A stretch of DNA of 64,000 bases from Mediannikoviicoccus vaginalis (GCF_928097925.1 NZ_CAKMRI010000001.1:1860001-1924000), one strand, 5' to 3'; counted from the first letter of the stretch, positions 1 to 8,562 are shown. Translations and numbers: made by a program. The notes: generated by a model not told the origin, from the sequence alone.

Positions 1-153
1 TCAGTTTTAAAAGAACTATATTCGTTTTTAGGTTTTGGTATGACCCTTACCTACAACGGCGAGAGAGGAAAGCAATACAAATGGTTAAATTATTTATTCT
101 ATCCAGTTCACATGTTGATACTTGGACTAATTAGAATCTATTTTAATCTTTAA
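1..153 (+). CDS. TraX family protein, C-terminal end only
   Basis: The window opens inside a gene; 50 codons and the stop are present. The visible residues include YNGERGKQYKWLNYLFYPVH followed by a hydrophobic LILGLIR stretch. This is the characteristic end of TraX-family membrane acyltransferase-like proteins, which acetylate pilin in F plasmids and are common chromosomal genes of unknown substrate in Bacillota. The tail should form the last membrane helix. A strong terminator follows at once, so it is the last gene of its unit. The rest of the gene lies outside the window. Confidence 0.75.
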   Translation, partial: SVLKELYSFLGFGMTLTYNGERGKQYKWLNYLFYPVHMLILGLIRIYFNL

Positions 154-156
154 GAG

Positions 157-178
157 ATCACCCTTAGGGGTGGTTTTT
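157..178 (+). terminator. Rho-independent terminator after traX-like gene
   Basis: A CACCC/GGGTG stem with a 4-nt loop is followed by five T residues, 5 nt after the stop codon. Confidence 0.75.
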
Positions 179-190
179 AGTACCATAAAT

Positions 191-224
191 AGTGTAAGAA
201 AGGAAGTAATTCCTATCTTGCACT
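191..224. repeat. Imperfect inverted repeat left of the IS110 transposase
   Basis: Two 15-nt arms (191-205 and 210-224) pair with 13 Watson-Crick pairs, one wobble and one mismatch around a 4-nt loop. A TATAAT (232-237) follows. It may be a second terminator, part of the insertion sequence end, or the hairpin target that some IS110/IS1111 elements choose. The sequence alone cannot decide. Confidence 0.5.
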
Positions 225-237
225 ATTTTTGTATAAT

Positions 238-412
238 GAAGATGTAGTATGACGAGGCGTTTTTAGGGTTGAAACATCCGCCAATAAAACTGTCAACTAC
301 CTTTTCATTATTCATATTCGGTTAAGCAGGTTGGGCAAAACGTCCGTGTCACAAGCTAAAAAGAGTGTAATGGTGCAGGTAGAAACTACAAAATAATAAG
401 AAAGAAGGAAAA
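238..412 (+). ncRNA. Candidate IS110 bridge (guide) RNA region
   Basis: IS110 elements express a structured RNA from their non-coding end; its two loops pair with target and donor DNA. Here the 175 nt between the TATAAT at 232-237 and the transposase contain no ORF but several pairable segments, such as GGCG (about 257) with CGCC (about 281), and GGGC (about 332) near CGTCC (341). The segment GCAGGTTGGGCAAAACGTCC is of the style seen upstream of related transposases. The RNA limits and loops are inferred, not demonstrated. Confidence 0.4.
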
Positions 413-414
413 TT

Positions 415-1638
415 ATGATATCTGTAGGAATAGACATATCAAAAGAAAAAATAACAGTTTGTGCATTAGAACAAGGAAACAAAATAATTTGGAAACCCTT
501 TGATGTTTCTCTTAAAAAAACAAAAGTAGAAGAATTAATAGAGAAACTAGAAAAATTAAAAGAAGAAGTAAAAATAACAATGGAAGCAACAGGAAAATAT
601 CATCTACCAATACTTTATGAATTAAAAGATAGAGGATACTTTGTAACAGTAATAAATCCATTAAAAATGAAACAATATTGTCGAGCATTAAACTTTAGAA
701 AAGCAAAAAATGACAAGATGGATGCAAAACAAATAGCAGAATATGGACTAATGTATTGGAAAGAATTAGAAGAATACAAAGTAGATGAAGAAAACTACAG
801 AGTCTTAAAAGAATTAAACAGAAACTACCAACATTACATGGAGCTAAGAATCGATCAAATGAACTACATAGATCAAACAATACATCAAACATTTCCAGGC
901 ATAAAAAAACTAATACTACATAATTCAGGAGACTTTTCAAAAGACAAACTCTTAGACTTTTTAGAAAAATGGTGGCATAAAGACCTAGTATTAAAAAAAA
1001 CAGAAAAAGAATTTATAGAAGAATATAAAAGGTGGGCAAAAGAAAAGAGATACCATCCAAATGCAAACAAAGCAAAAGCCATTTACCAATTAGCAGAGGA
1101 TAGTATCTCAACACAACCTTCCCATAACTCAAAAATAGAAACAAATATCAGAGAAGGAATAAACCTGATAAAACAAATAAATCAGATTCTAAATAGAATT
1201 TTATCACAAATGATAGAAATATCCGAGCCCTTAGAAGAATATCAAGAAGCAAAAAAATTCTCAGGAATATCAGAAAAATTAGCAGTACAAATAGTAGCAG
1301 AATTTGGCGACCTATCAAAATTTAAAAACAAAAAAAGCCTAATATCCTTTATAGGAATAGACGCACCACCATATGAATCAGGAAACTTTAAAGCAGATCA
1401 AAGGAAAATAAGTAAAAGAGGAAATGCAATACTAAGAAAAGTAGGCTACCAGGCAATGAAATGTATGATGAGTGCTAAAAAACCAGAAAATGAAATATAT
1501 AAGTACATGATAAAAAAAGAAAAAGAAGGAAAAGCCAAAAAAGTATGTAAATTTGCAGGATTAAACAAATTCTTAAGAATCTACTATGCAAGAGTTATGG
1601 AATCAAAAGCTCAAAAACAAGAATTAAAAGTAGCATAA
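415..1638 (+). CDS. IS110 family transposase (DEDD recombinase)
   Basis: A 407-residue protein of normal length for the family. The N-terminal RuvC-like DEDD domain has D7 in VGIDISKEK, E57 in MEATGKYH, and D100 and D103 in KNDKMDAKQIAEYG. The C-terminal transposase_20 domain (about residues 285-370) has the helix-hairpin-helix-like FSGISEKLAVQIVAEFGD, the SGNF serine region and the RGNAILRKVGYQAM motif. It cuts and rejoins DNA guided by the element's own RNA. Frame intact, so the copy may be active. Ribosome site AGAAGGA lies just before the ATG. Confidence 0.93.
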   Translation: MISVGIDISKEKITVCALEQGNKIIWKPFDVSLKKTKVEELIEKLEKLKEEVKITMEATGKYHLPILYELKDRGYFVTVINPLKMKQYCRALNFRKAKNDKMDAKQIAEYGLMYWKELEEYKVDEENYRVLKELNRNYQHYMELRIDQMNYIDQTIHQTFPGIKKLILHNSGDFSKDKLLDFLEKWWHKDLVLKKTEKEFIEEYKRWAKEKRYHPNANKAKAIYQLAEDSISTQPSHNSKIETNIREGINLIKQINQILNRILSQMIEISEPLEEYQEAKKFSGISEKLAVQIVAEFGDLSKFKNKKSLISFIGIDAPPYESGNFKADQRKISKRGNAILRKVGYQAMKCMMSAKKPENEIYKYMIKKEKEGKAKKVCKFAGLNKFLRIYYARVMESKAQKQELKVA

Positions 1639-1654
1639 AATCTAAAATTACACT

Positions 1655-1686
1655 AAACAAACCGATTGATTACACTCGGTTTGTTT
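1655..1686 (+). terminator. Perfect 11-bp stem after the transposase
   Basis: Arms AAACAAACCGA (1655-1665) and TCGGTTTGTTT (1676-1686) pair perfectly around a 10-nt loop, 17 nt after the transposase stop. There is no long T tract after it, so termination is likely but not certain. Confidence 0.55.
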
Positions 1687-1719
1687 GCCATGCAATAATT
1701 TAATTACTCAAATAATCAA

Positions 1720-1745
1720 ATAACCTGAAATTAATTTCAGGTTAT
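1720..1745. repeat. Perfect 26-bp palindrome
   Basis: ATAACCTGAAATT is followed directly by its reverse complement. It sits between the insertion sequence and the NuoE-like gene. It could be an operator, a terminator cruciform, or an IS110 target remnant; no regulator is visible nearby. Confidence 0.6.
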
Positions 1746-1828
1746 GCTTGACTTTTGTTAGCAGGTTTTATTGCAGATAATTAATCCTTTTTGGGTATAA
1801 AGAAAGTATAATAATAGAGGGTGGTAGT

Positions 1829-2308
1829 ATGTTAGAAGGTAGTAATGAAGAACTTATATTTAGGGAAAAGCTAGAAGAAACTGTTCTAAGTTTTGGTAAA
1901 GGTAGTCAAGAGGGGGCGAAGGTTTCAATTAGAAGTTGTCAAGATGATTTTGGATATGTATCCATTAGTCATCAAAAACAAATTGCAGATGCCTTTGGTC
2001 TAGATGAAAAAATAATTAAGACCATAATCAAGTTTATGCCCTCCATTAAGGAGTCGAAGGTTGAGTATGAAATTATTTGTTGTACTGGACCGAGATGTGC
2101 CAAGAATGGCTCCATGGAAGTTTTAAAAACTGTGAAGAGTACACTTGGAATGGATTTTAACGAGACTTCTAAAGATGGTCGCATTAGACTTAGGGCACAA
2201 AATTGTTTTAAAAAATGTAAAGATGGGCCGAATATTATGATAAATGGAAAATTCTATCATCATATGGATGTGGAAAAGACAAAAGAGATACTCGACCAAA
2301 TTAAATAG
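1829..2308 (+). CDS. NuoE/HndA-like [2Fe-2S] thioredoxin-fold ferredoxin
   Basis: A 159-residue protein resembling the small NADH-dehydrogenase/hydrogenase subunit (NuoE, HndA, HymA). The N-terminal half is the helical bundle; the C-terminal half is the thioredoxin-like ferredoxin with four cysteines in two pairs, in ICCTGPRCAKNGS and in AQNCFKKCKDGPNIMING. Such subunits feed electrons between NAD(P)H and an iron-sulfur or flavin partner. No NuoF-like or hydrogenase partner gene is next to it, so its partner must be elsewhere or it acts alone. The overall match is good, but the first cysteine pair (CCTGPRC) is spaced a little differently from textbook NuoE. Ribosome site GAGGGTGG precedes the ATG. 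Confidence 0.75.
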   Translation: MLEGSNEELIFREKLEETVLSFGKGSQEGAKVSIRSCQDDFGYVSISHQKQIADAFGLDEKIIKTIIKFMPSIKESKVEYEIICCTGPRCAKNGSMEVLKTVKSTLGMDFNETSKDGRIRLRAQNCFKKCKDGPNIMINGKFYHHMDVEKTKEILDQIK

Positions 2309-2336
2309 CGTAGCTATGGAGGAATCGGGTGAGGTT

Positions 2337-3251
2337 ATGAAATTTTTCAAAATTATATCGATGTTATTTGTCTTTCTACTTATTACCTTTTCGATTAATA
2401 AGTATATGCTTATAAAGGAGAAAGATAAGATAGTAGACTATGGAGAAAAGATTGAAATAAGGGGCAAAAAAATAAATATTGTTGAAAAGGGTCCAAAGGA
2501 TAAAAAGGTTATTATCATAGATCCAGGATATGGAACCACAGCACCGGGCCTTGATTTTTCGCCTCTAATTAATGAACTTTCAAAAGATTTTCACGTTATT
2601 GCAATTGAACCATTTGGCTATGGTGACTCGGATGTTATTGGCACACCTAGAACAGTGGAGAACATCGCTGAAGAGTTACATGAAGTTATTCAAAAACTTG
2701 GATACAAGAACTATATTCTATGTTCCCATTCAATTTCTGGGGTGTATTCCATTTACTATCTAAACAAATATGAAGATGAAGTGGTAGGTTTTATTGGAAT
2801 GGATACGTCGGTGCCACATCAACTGGAGTACACTGGCAATACTTTTCTTCCAATTCTTAGAAAGTGGTCAAATAAGCTTGGCCTAATAAGAATTGCATCG
2901 TGGATAAATCCAAAGTGGTTTATGGCGGACAACAACTATTATAGTGATGAAATAAAAGCACAGATACGATATAGGCTATATAGAGACTTTGCAAATGAGG
3001 ACAATTTAAATGAGGGACGAAACTTTGCAAATAACTGGAATAAAATAAAGGATTTACATTATCCAAGACAGACACCAAAAATATTTTTCCTAACAAAGAA
3101 AGAGGACAAGGATAAGGACTGGAGATATATCGAAACTAAAAATGCCTTTGAAGAAAATTACGGAGAAATATATTTAATGAGTGGAAGTCACTACATCTTT
3201 AGGGAAAATTTCATGGAGATGTCAGAAATAATAAGAGAAAAATTTTTGTAG
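2337..3251 (+). CDS. Alpha/beta hydrolase, membrane-anchored
   Basis: A 304-residue hydrolase. The ATG at 2337 is preferred over an upstream start inside the previous gene because GGAGG lies just before it. An N-terminal hydrophobic segment (about residues 5-22) should anchor or export it. The fold's core is visible: an oxyanion strand with DPGYGTTAPG, the IEPFGYGDSD turn, the nucleophile elbow CSHSISGVYS, and a C-terminal GSHYIF histidine. Substrate unknown. It ends 30 bp before a convergent K+ channel gene. Confidence 0.8.
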   Translation: MKFFKIISMLFVFLLITFSINKYMLIKEKDKIVDYGEKIEIRGKKINIVEKGPKDKKVIIIDPGYGTTAPGLDFSPLINELSKDFHVIAIEPFGYGDSDVIGTPRTVENIAEELHEVIQKLGYKNYILCSHSISGVYSIYYLNKYEDEVVGFIGMDTSVPHQLEYTGNTFLPILRKWSNKLGLIRIASWINPKWFMADNNYYSDEIKAQIRYRLYRDFANEDNLNEGRNFANNWNKIKDLHYPRQTPKIFFLTKKEDKDKDWRYIETKNAFEENYGEIYLMSGSHYIFRENFMEMSEIIREKFL

Positions 3252-3261
3252 GCATTAAAAG

Positions 3262-3290
3262 AGGCTATCGAGTGATAGCCTTATTTTATT
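3262..3290. terminator. Bidirectional terminator between convergent genes
   Basis: Arms AGGCTATC and GATAGCCT pair perfectly around GAGT, followed by a T-rich run on the + side. It overlaps the stop codon of the minus-strand channel gene. Confidence 0.7.
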
Positions 3291-4288
3291 TCGTCACCTA
3301 AGTGTCTTAACTTATCAACCTGTTCTTCCCTTCCCAGTACAATTAGCACATCGCCAATTTTAAAAGTGTAATCCCCTGGAGGGTTGAAGAGCATCTTACC
3401 GTCTTCAATCTTTTTTATTGCAAGGACAATAAGCCCAGTCTTCTTAGGTATTTGTGCTTCAATTAAATTTTTGTTTTCTAAGTAAGAGCCGTTCATAACA
3501 ACAACTTCTTCAAGGTCCAGCTCCACTTCGCCAACCCTTGTAAATACATCTAGGAATGAAATAATATTTGGTTTTATCATTAGTGACGCCATTCTCTTAC
3601 CACTTATTTCTGTGGCAGATAGAGTTTTGTTTGCGCCAACCTTTAATAGTTTTTCACTTCCCGACTTGGTAATTGCATTAGCAATAATATATATTTCTTT
3701 ATTTAAATCCCTAGCAGTAAGAACTGTTACAATATTGTCTACTTCATTATCCAAAGTTGCAACAAGACCTTTAGCTCTTTCAATTCCCGCACGTTCTAAA
3801 ACGCTCTCTTCAGTGGAATGACCTTCTATAACCAAAATATTATGGTGACTATAGTCGTCCAGGTCTTCATGCTTGTCGGTGATAACAACAAAATCTAAAT
3901 TTTCATGTATAAATTTATTTATGATTACCTCTGCCAACTCTCCAGAACCACAGATTATGTAGTGATTATTTAGAGCAGAAATTTTTTTATCCATCTTACT
4001 TCCCTTCCACAAATCTACAACCTTACCTTCAACAAACATGGCAACCACCGTTGTAAAGGCATATCCAACTACACCAACACCTAAAAATATCATAAATACG
4101 GAAAATATTTCCGATAGGTTACTGGTGGTACCAATTTCACCAAAACCTACGGTGGATATAGTTATGACTGTCATGTATAGTGCATCTACAAAGTCTACTT
4201 TTAAAAGGATTTTATAACCTATTACACCAATAACAAGTAGAAGTGCAAATGCATAAAAAATAAATTTGAGTTTTCTTTTTTCGTCCAT
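3281..4288 (-). CDS. Two-helix potassium channel with RCK (TrkA-N/TrkA-C) domains
   Basis: A 335-residue ligand-gated K+ channel of the MthK/RCK type. Residues about 8-28 and 55-80 are membrane helices flanking a pore loop with the filter TISTVGFGEIG (GFG in place of the usual GYG). Then comes an RCK domain starting IICGSGELAEVIINKF with a Rossmann-type GxGxxA motif, and a TrkA-C domain near 250-330. The channel conducts K+ and is usually gated by Ca2+ or nucleotides bound to RCK. Ribosome site AAGGAGAGG precedes the start. Confidence 0.88.
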   Translation of the reverse strand: MDEKRKLKFIFYAFALLLVIGVIGYKILLKVDFVDALYMTVITISTVGFGEIGTTSNLSEIFSVFMIFLGVGVVGYAFTTVVAMFVEGKVVDLWKGSKMDKKISALNNHYIICGSGELAEVIINKFIHENLDFVVITDKHEDLDDYSHHNILVIEGHSTEESVLERAGIERAKGLVATLDNEVDNIVTVLTARDLNKEIYIIANAITKSGSEKLLKVGANKTLSATEISGKRMASLMIKPNIISFLDVFTRVGEVELDLEEVVVMNGSYLENKNLIEAQIPKKTGLIVLAIKKIEDGKMLFNPPGDYTFKIGDVLIVLGREEQVDKLRHLGDEIK

Positions 4289-4387
4289 AGCCTCTCCTTA
4301 TTGATTAGATTATACTCTAGTTTAAAGTAAAAGACTAGGATAAATAAAACCTATTAATTAGTTTTACCAATCAAGAGGCTGTCTTAA

Positions 4388-4567
4388 CTACCTTATTACT
4401 TTGAATCCTAATATTTCCACATCTTTTGATAAATAGTGATCCTTTACAGGTTCATCGCCCATAAGGTCTTTTGATAAATGTTTTTTATTGTCGCCCTTTT
4501 ATGTGAAGTCTATTTGAACCATAGGAGTTTTTACTATAGGATTGTTTAAATCTTCAATTGTTCTCAT
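4388..4567 (-). pseudogene. Small unknown gene broken by an in-frame stop
   Basis: Read on the minus strand, a 60-codon frame starts MRTIEDLNNPIVKTPMVQID and runs on after a single TAA at codon 23 through KKHLSKDLMGDEPVKDHYLS to a TAG. Both halves are in one frame, which points to one nonsense mutation or to a remnant of a longer gene. No family recognised. It occupies most of the 360-bp gap between the channel and the phospholipase D-like gene. Confidence 0.45.
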
Positions 4568-4647
4568 TTATCTTCCTAAATGTTATAATAGATACATAAA
4601 TTAAAAATACAATGTATTAAATAAAATGAAAACTCGGAGGAGTTAAA

Positions 4648-6054
4648 ATGAAAAAGAAGATTATTATAGTAGTCGTATTGGTACTTTTGATAGTTCCATT
4701 TATATATAGCTTGACTACAAAAAGCTACGACAAGTCAAATACTGACGGAGAATTTTACGCGGCGGAAGATGTGGAATTTTTATATGATTTAAGATATAAA
4801 AAAGACGGTGAAATAAAAAAAGAAAGTGTCATTTTCAAAAAACAAATGGAAGCAATTAAGGAAGCGAAGGACTTTATCGTTCTCGATTTGTTTCTATACA
4901 ATGATGAATACGATAGAAAGAAGATGAGTTTTGACAATCAAGTTGAAGAAATGACTGACGCTCTAATTGAAAAGAAAAAAGAAAATCCTGATATGGATAT
5001 CGTGTTTATAACAGACGAGCTTAACAATTTTTATGGTGCATACACTCAAAAAAATATAAAAAAATTAATGAAAAATGGCATTGATGTGACCATAACAAAT
5101 CAAAGTCAAATTAGGGATTCAAATCCACTTTATTCTGGATTTTATAAATTTTATTTAAATTGGATGGGTTCCCCAGAAGGTGGCAGAATAAGAAATCTAT
5201 TTGACCCAAAGGGCCCAAAGATTTCAGTAAGGTCATTCCTAAGGCTTTTAAACTTCAAGGCAAATCATAGAAAGGTGTTGGTCACTGACCAAAGGGCCAT
5301 TGTTTCATCTTCAAATCCTCACGACCCAAGTTCGAACCACTCCAATGTTGCCATTAGTTTTTATGGCAAGGCCATGGAGGACCTTATAAAGTCGGAGCTT
5401 GGTCTGGTGGAAAAAGATTATCCTAATATAAATAGCTTTAAAGCAGAGAATAAAAAAGATCCTGACGTAAACTTAAGAGTTATAACCGAAGGAAAAATTT
5501 ATGACGCCCTTAGAGAAAATATTTCTAAGGCAGAAAAAGGCGACAAAATAAATATTGCTATATTTTATATTGCTGACAGAAAATTATTAAGTGAACTAGC
5601 AGAGGCTTCTAAACGTGGCGTAAAAGTAAATATAATTGCGGATTTAAATAAGGACGCCTTTGGAATTGAAAAAAATGGAAGTCCAAACAGGCCAGCACTT
5701 AGTGAGCTGGTGGATAAAAATCCCGATATTAATGTTAGATGGTACGAAACCCATGGAGAGCAGTTCCACACAAAACTTGCCTTCTTCGACTTTTCTAAGG
5801 AAGATGCAAGGGCTATTTTAGGAAGCGCCAACTTCACAAGAAGAAATATTCAAAACTATAACCTTGAAACGGATGTTGAAATGATTCTTCCGCATGACGG
5901 AAAAATTTACAAAGACATTAAGAGTTATTATAATAGAATTTGGAATAACAAAGACGGAGAGTATACAGTACCAATTGAAAAATATTACGAAGATGGATTT
6001 ATTTTAAGAAATCTTTGGAAGTTCCAAGAAAAGACGGGGCTTTGTACATGGTAG
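4648..6054 (+). CDS. Phospholipase D-like (HKD) protein, membrane-anchored
   Basis: A 468-residue protein with an N-terminal membrane segment (about residues 2-20) and two HKD half-sites. The first is NHRKVLVTDQRAIVSSSNPH (near residue 210), the second FHTKLAFFDFSKEDARAILG (near residue 375). Together they form one PLD active site, as in cardiolipin synthases and other phosphatidyl-transferring or phosphodiesterase enzymes. The single N-terminal anchor differs from cardiolipin synthase, which usually has two. Exact substrate unknown. Ribosome site CGGAGGAG precedes the ATG; the peptidase gene follows 16 bp later. Confidence 0.85.
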   Translation: MKKKIIIVVVLVLLIVPFIYSLTTKSYDKSNTDGEFYAAEDVEFLYDLRYKKDGEIKKESVIFKKQMEAIKEAKDFIVLDLFLYNDEYDRKKMSFDNQVEEMTDALIEKKKENPDMDIVFITDELNNFYGAYTQKNIKKLMKNGIDVTITNQSQIRDSNPLYSGFYKFYLNWMGSPEGGRIRNLFDPKGPKISVRSFLRLLNFKANHRKVLVTDQRAIVSSSNPHDPSSNHSNVAISFYGKAMEDLIKSELGLVEKDYPNINSFKAENKKDPDVNLRVITEGKIYDALRENISKAEKGDKINIAIFYIADRKLLSELAEASKRGVKVNIIADLNKDAFGIEKNGSPNRPALSELVDKNPDINVRWYETHGEQFHTKLAFFDFSKEDARAILGSANFTRRNIQNYNLETDVEMILPHDGKIYKDIKSYYNRIWNNKDGEYTVPIEKYYEDGFILRNLWKFQEKTGLCTW

Positions 6055-6070
6055 AAATGGGGGAAATAAT

Positions 6071-7228
6071 ATGAAGCTAAGTGTGGAGTGTGACTTTGTT
6101 TCAGAGGAAATAATTGTAGTTTGTGAAATTGATATATCTAAATATTTAAAAGAGAAAAATAATTTTTGTTTCGCTTTGGCAAAATCTTTCAATATTGAGA
6201 AAATTTTATTAAATGATAAGAATTTAGAATTTAATAAAGAAGATTATAAAATGGAATTTCTGCCTGAGATGATTAAATATACTGTAACTTTACCAAAGGA
6301 TAAGGAAGGCAATTTAATAATTAAGTATAGAGGAAAGTTGTCAGGTTATTATAGGTATTTTGAAGAAAAAATCATTCATTTTTCACTATATAACGGATGG
6401 TATCCAATAGGATTTGATGCAGATACAAATTTTGATGTTAGGATAAAAACATATAAAAATTATGAACTTGTTAAGGGAGAGTTTGACGAAAGAGAAAAAA
6501 TTTGGAAAATTAATTATACAGATCCTGTAGTTGACGATTGTAACATAATCCTTTTAAATAGAGATTTTTATAAGATAAAAGAAAGTGAATATCTTAAAAT
6601 ATACTATGAGGAATTTCAAAGGCCATATGTAGAATATATTTTTAAAAATCACAATTTGGCAAGAAAATATCTGGAAGATCTTTATGGCAGAAAAACTTGT
6701 AATAAAGAAGACATGGTTATTCTACCTTACAATGAGATTTGGGAAGATTCTGCATATAAGAGGAAAGATCTTGTTGTAATAACTTCGGACAAAGATTATG
6801 TTGACTTCGAATCTAGTTCATCATTTAAGGGACTTGCCCATGAACTTGCCCATAGCTATGCGAAAGGTGCAAATGTAAATTCTTGGGAGGATTGGTTAAA
6901 TGAAACGATAGCGGAATGGTCCGCATACTTATTTGTTCTAAACTGTGAAAAAAGAGATATTGAAGAATTTATAGAACTTCATAGGGATGAAGTTGGTAAT
7001 AAAAAACTTATATTAAATGAACTAGGTAAAAAAAGACCAGAAGAAGTTCATAGTGTAGGAACTTTAATATTTTATGAGATATATAAAAATTATGGAGTAG
7101 AAGCCATAAAAGATTTATTAGTTGCTTTTGATAGAATTGATGTTAAGAATACTAAAAACTATTTGGAGTATTTGGATAATCATAATAATAAAAAGATATC
7201 AGATGAAATTAGAAAACATATTATATAG
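6071..7228 (+). CDS. Gluzincin (M1-like) metallopeptidase
   Basis: A 385-residue protein with the zinc motif HELAH in KGLAHELAHSYAKGAN (near residue 258) and the third ligand about 20 residues on in NETIAEWSAY, the gluzincin arrangement. The first 170 residues look like the beta-rich N-terminal domain of M1 aminopeptidases but the protein is less than half the usual M1 length, so no C-terminal helical domain is present. No signal peptide: probably cytosolic. Likely co-transcribed with the phospholipase D-like gene, and a terminator follows directly. Confidence 0.75.
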   Translation: MKLSVECDFVSEEIIVVCEIDISKYLKEKNNFCFALAKSFNIEKILLNDKNLEFNKEDYKMEFLPEMIKYTVTLPKDKEGNLIIKYRGKLSGYYRYFEEKIIHFSLYNGWYPIGFDADTNFDVRIKTYKNYELVKGEFDEREKIWKINYTDPVVDDCNIILLNRDFYKIKESEYLKIYYEEFQRPYVEYIFKNHNLARKYLEDLYGRKTCNKEDMVILPYNEIWEDSAYKRKDLVVITSDKDYVDFESSSSFKGLAHELAHSYAKGANVNSWEDWLNETIAEWSAYLFVLNCEKRDIEEFIELHRDEVGNKKLILNELGKKRPEEVHSVGTLIFYEIYKNYGVEAIKDLLVAFDRIDVKNTKNYLEYLDNHNNKKISDEIRKHII

Positions 7229-7257
7229 AGATTAGGTGAGGGCCTAATCTTTTTTTA
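7229..7257 (+). terminator. Rho-independent terminator
   Basis: An 8-bp perfect stem AGATTAGG/CCTAATCT with a 6-nt loop, then eight T residues. It begins at the base after the peptidase stop. Confidence 0.85.
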
Positions 7258-7307
7258 TTGACAAGTATCGACTATCGATATATAATTAAAGTATCGATAG
7301 TCGATAC
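7258..7307 (+). promoter_or_regulatory. Consensus promoter with perfect palindromic operator (PadR)
   Basis: TTGACA (7258-7263) and TATAAT (7281-7286) are 17 bp apart, both perfect consensus. Arms GTATCGACTATCGATA (7265-7280) and its exact reverse complement (7292-7307) bracket the -10 hexamer with an 11-bp gap. A repressor bound here would block RNA polymerase. The operon ends in a PadR regulator, so autoregulation is the simple reading. Confidence 0.85.
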
Positions 7308-7320
7308 TAAGGAGGGAGTT

Positions 7321-8562
7321 ATGTTACGATTTAGATTTTTAACGTATGCAAATTTTGGACTCTTTGAAAATTGGTATAAAGAGATGGCGAAGAAGGGCTA
7401 TGAAATAGAAAAAGTAAAATTTTCTTTTATGCACTTCTTTAAAAAGACTGAGCCTAAGGACGTGGATTATAAATTTGTTATTTCAAATAACGAGGACAAG
7501 TACAATGCATTTTCAAAACAGGAGCTTGATGACCTAAATGAAATGGCAAAGGGATATGGCTATGATTTTATTTTTAAATCTTACAATATGAATTTGTATA
7601 AAACTAGAGCAAAAGATAAAAGTTTATACAATGACGATGTGGAAGAGCTAAAAATATTACGAACATCTGTAAAAAGAGAAATCATTTCAACTGCCATTTT
7701 GTCCGTGGTGCTATTACTTTTACATTTTTTCACCTTTGCAAACTTTTTATCTGAAGAGTTTTATTATTCTAACTATAGTATGGTACTTGGTCCATCCGTA
7801 CTTTTAATGTTGATTTTCGACTTGTTGGCCCTTGTGGATTATTCTGTGTTCTATAGAAGAAATAGAGATGTAAGTTATACTAGGGATTTGAAGTTTAGTA
7901 AGGTTAGCTTTTCAAAGTTCTTTGTATATCTTATAATGGCGAGTTTAATTTTGATAATAGTAGGCATAACTTTACAATTTGTTGATGTTAATCCAACCCT
8001 AGGATTAAAATACACTTTGCTATTATGGACGCCATTTGTTTTGATGTGGATTTTAGTGTTTCTTTTCAGAAAGAAGATTAAGACTATGAATATCAGCACA
8101 GCTTCAAAAAAGAAAATTTTTGCTCTAATCGTTGTTGCAATCTTTGGTATAACCTATTTTATGAATTATAGTATTGCAAATAAACTGCCCATTAATAAAA
8201 ATACTGAATTTAGTAAGGGATATGAAGTTACCGAACTTAGTAAGGGAATGTTTTTAAATGAACACAAAATCTATTCAAATGAAGAGTTTAGTGTTGAAAG
8301 AACTATTTCCAAAGACGAAGGCACTTCAAAAAATCTTTACAAGAGGATTATAAAAAATGCAAAAAATCATCCGTACTTCGGAGAACATGTAAAAGATATT
8401 TCTAAAGAATATGATTATGATAAGACCTACAAGCTTTCTGAAGGAAATAGATATGCCGTTTTAAAGGGCAGAGTCATATTAGTTGTAGAAGGAGAGATTA
8501 ATAATCCCGAAATTAAAGAAGAAATAGATAAATTTTTAGGTGATGCAAATGGCAAGGAATAA
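7321..8562 (+). CDS. DUF2812 domain membrane protein
   Basis: A 413-residue protein from the ATG preceded by GGAGGGAG; the longer upstream frame would run through the promoter. Residues 1-100 match the DUF2812 pattern (RFLTYANFGLFENWYKEMAK, then GYEIEKV). The middle contains about five hydrophobic helices (near 125-150, 160-185, 210-235, 240-260, 275-292). A soluble C-terminal tail follows. DUF2812 genes are usually paired with PadR regulators and may respond to membrane-active compounds, but the biochemical role is unknown. Its stop lies inside the following padR gene. Confidence 0.8.
   Translation: MLRFRFLTYANFGLFENWYKEMAKKGYEIEKVKFSFMHFFKKTEPKDVDYKFVISNNEDKYNAFSKQELDDLNEMAKGYGYDFIFKSYNMNLYKTRAKDKSLYNDDVEELKILRTSVKREIISTAILSVVLLLLHFFTFANFLSEEFYYSNYSMVLGPSVLLMLIFDLLALVDYSVFYRRNRDVSYTRDLKFSKVSFSKFFVYLIMASLILIIVGITLQFVDVNPTLGLKYTLLLWTPFVLMWILVFLFRKKIKTMNISTASKKKIFALIVVAIFGITYFMNYSIANKLPINKNTEFSKGYEVTELSKGMFLNEHKIYSNEEFSVERTISKDEGTSKNLYKRIIKNAKNHPYFGEHVKDISKEYDYDKTYKLSEGNRYAVLKGRVILVVEGEINNPEIKEEIDKFLGDANGKE

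Larger units (their letters stand above)
185..1700 (+). mobile_element. IS110-family insertion sequence (ends not resolved)
   Basis: One DEDD transposase gene is preceded by about 230 bp and followed by a short non-coding tail. IS110 elements lack terminal inverted repeats and make little or no target duplication, so the limits given are only approximate. The long non-coding side lies 5' of the gene, as in the IS110 group rather than the IS1111 group. Left flank is a traX-like gene with its terminator, right flank a NuoE-like gene. Confidence 0.6.
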
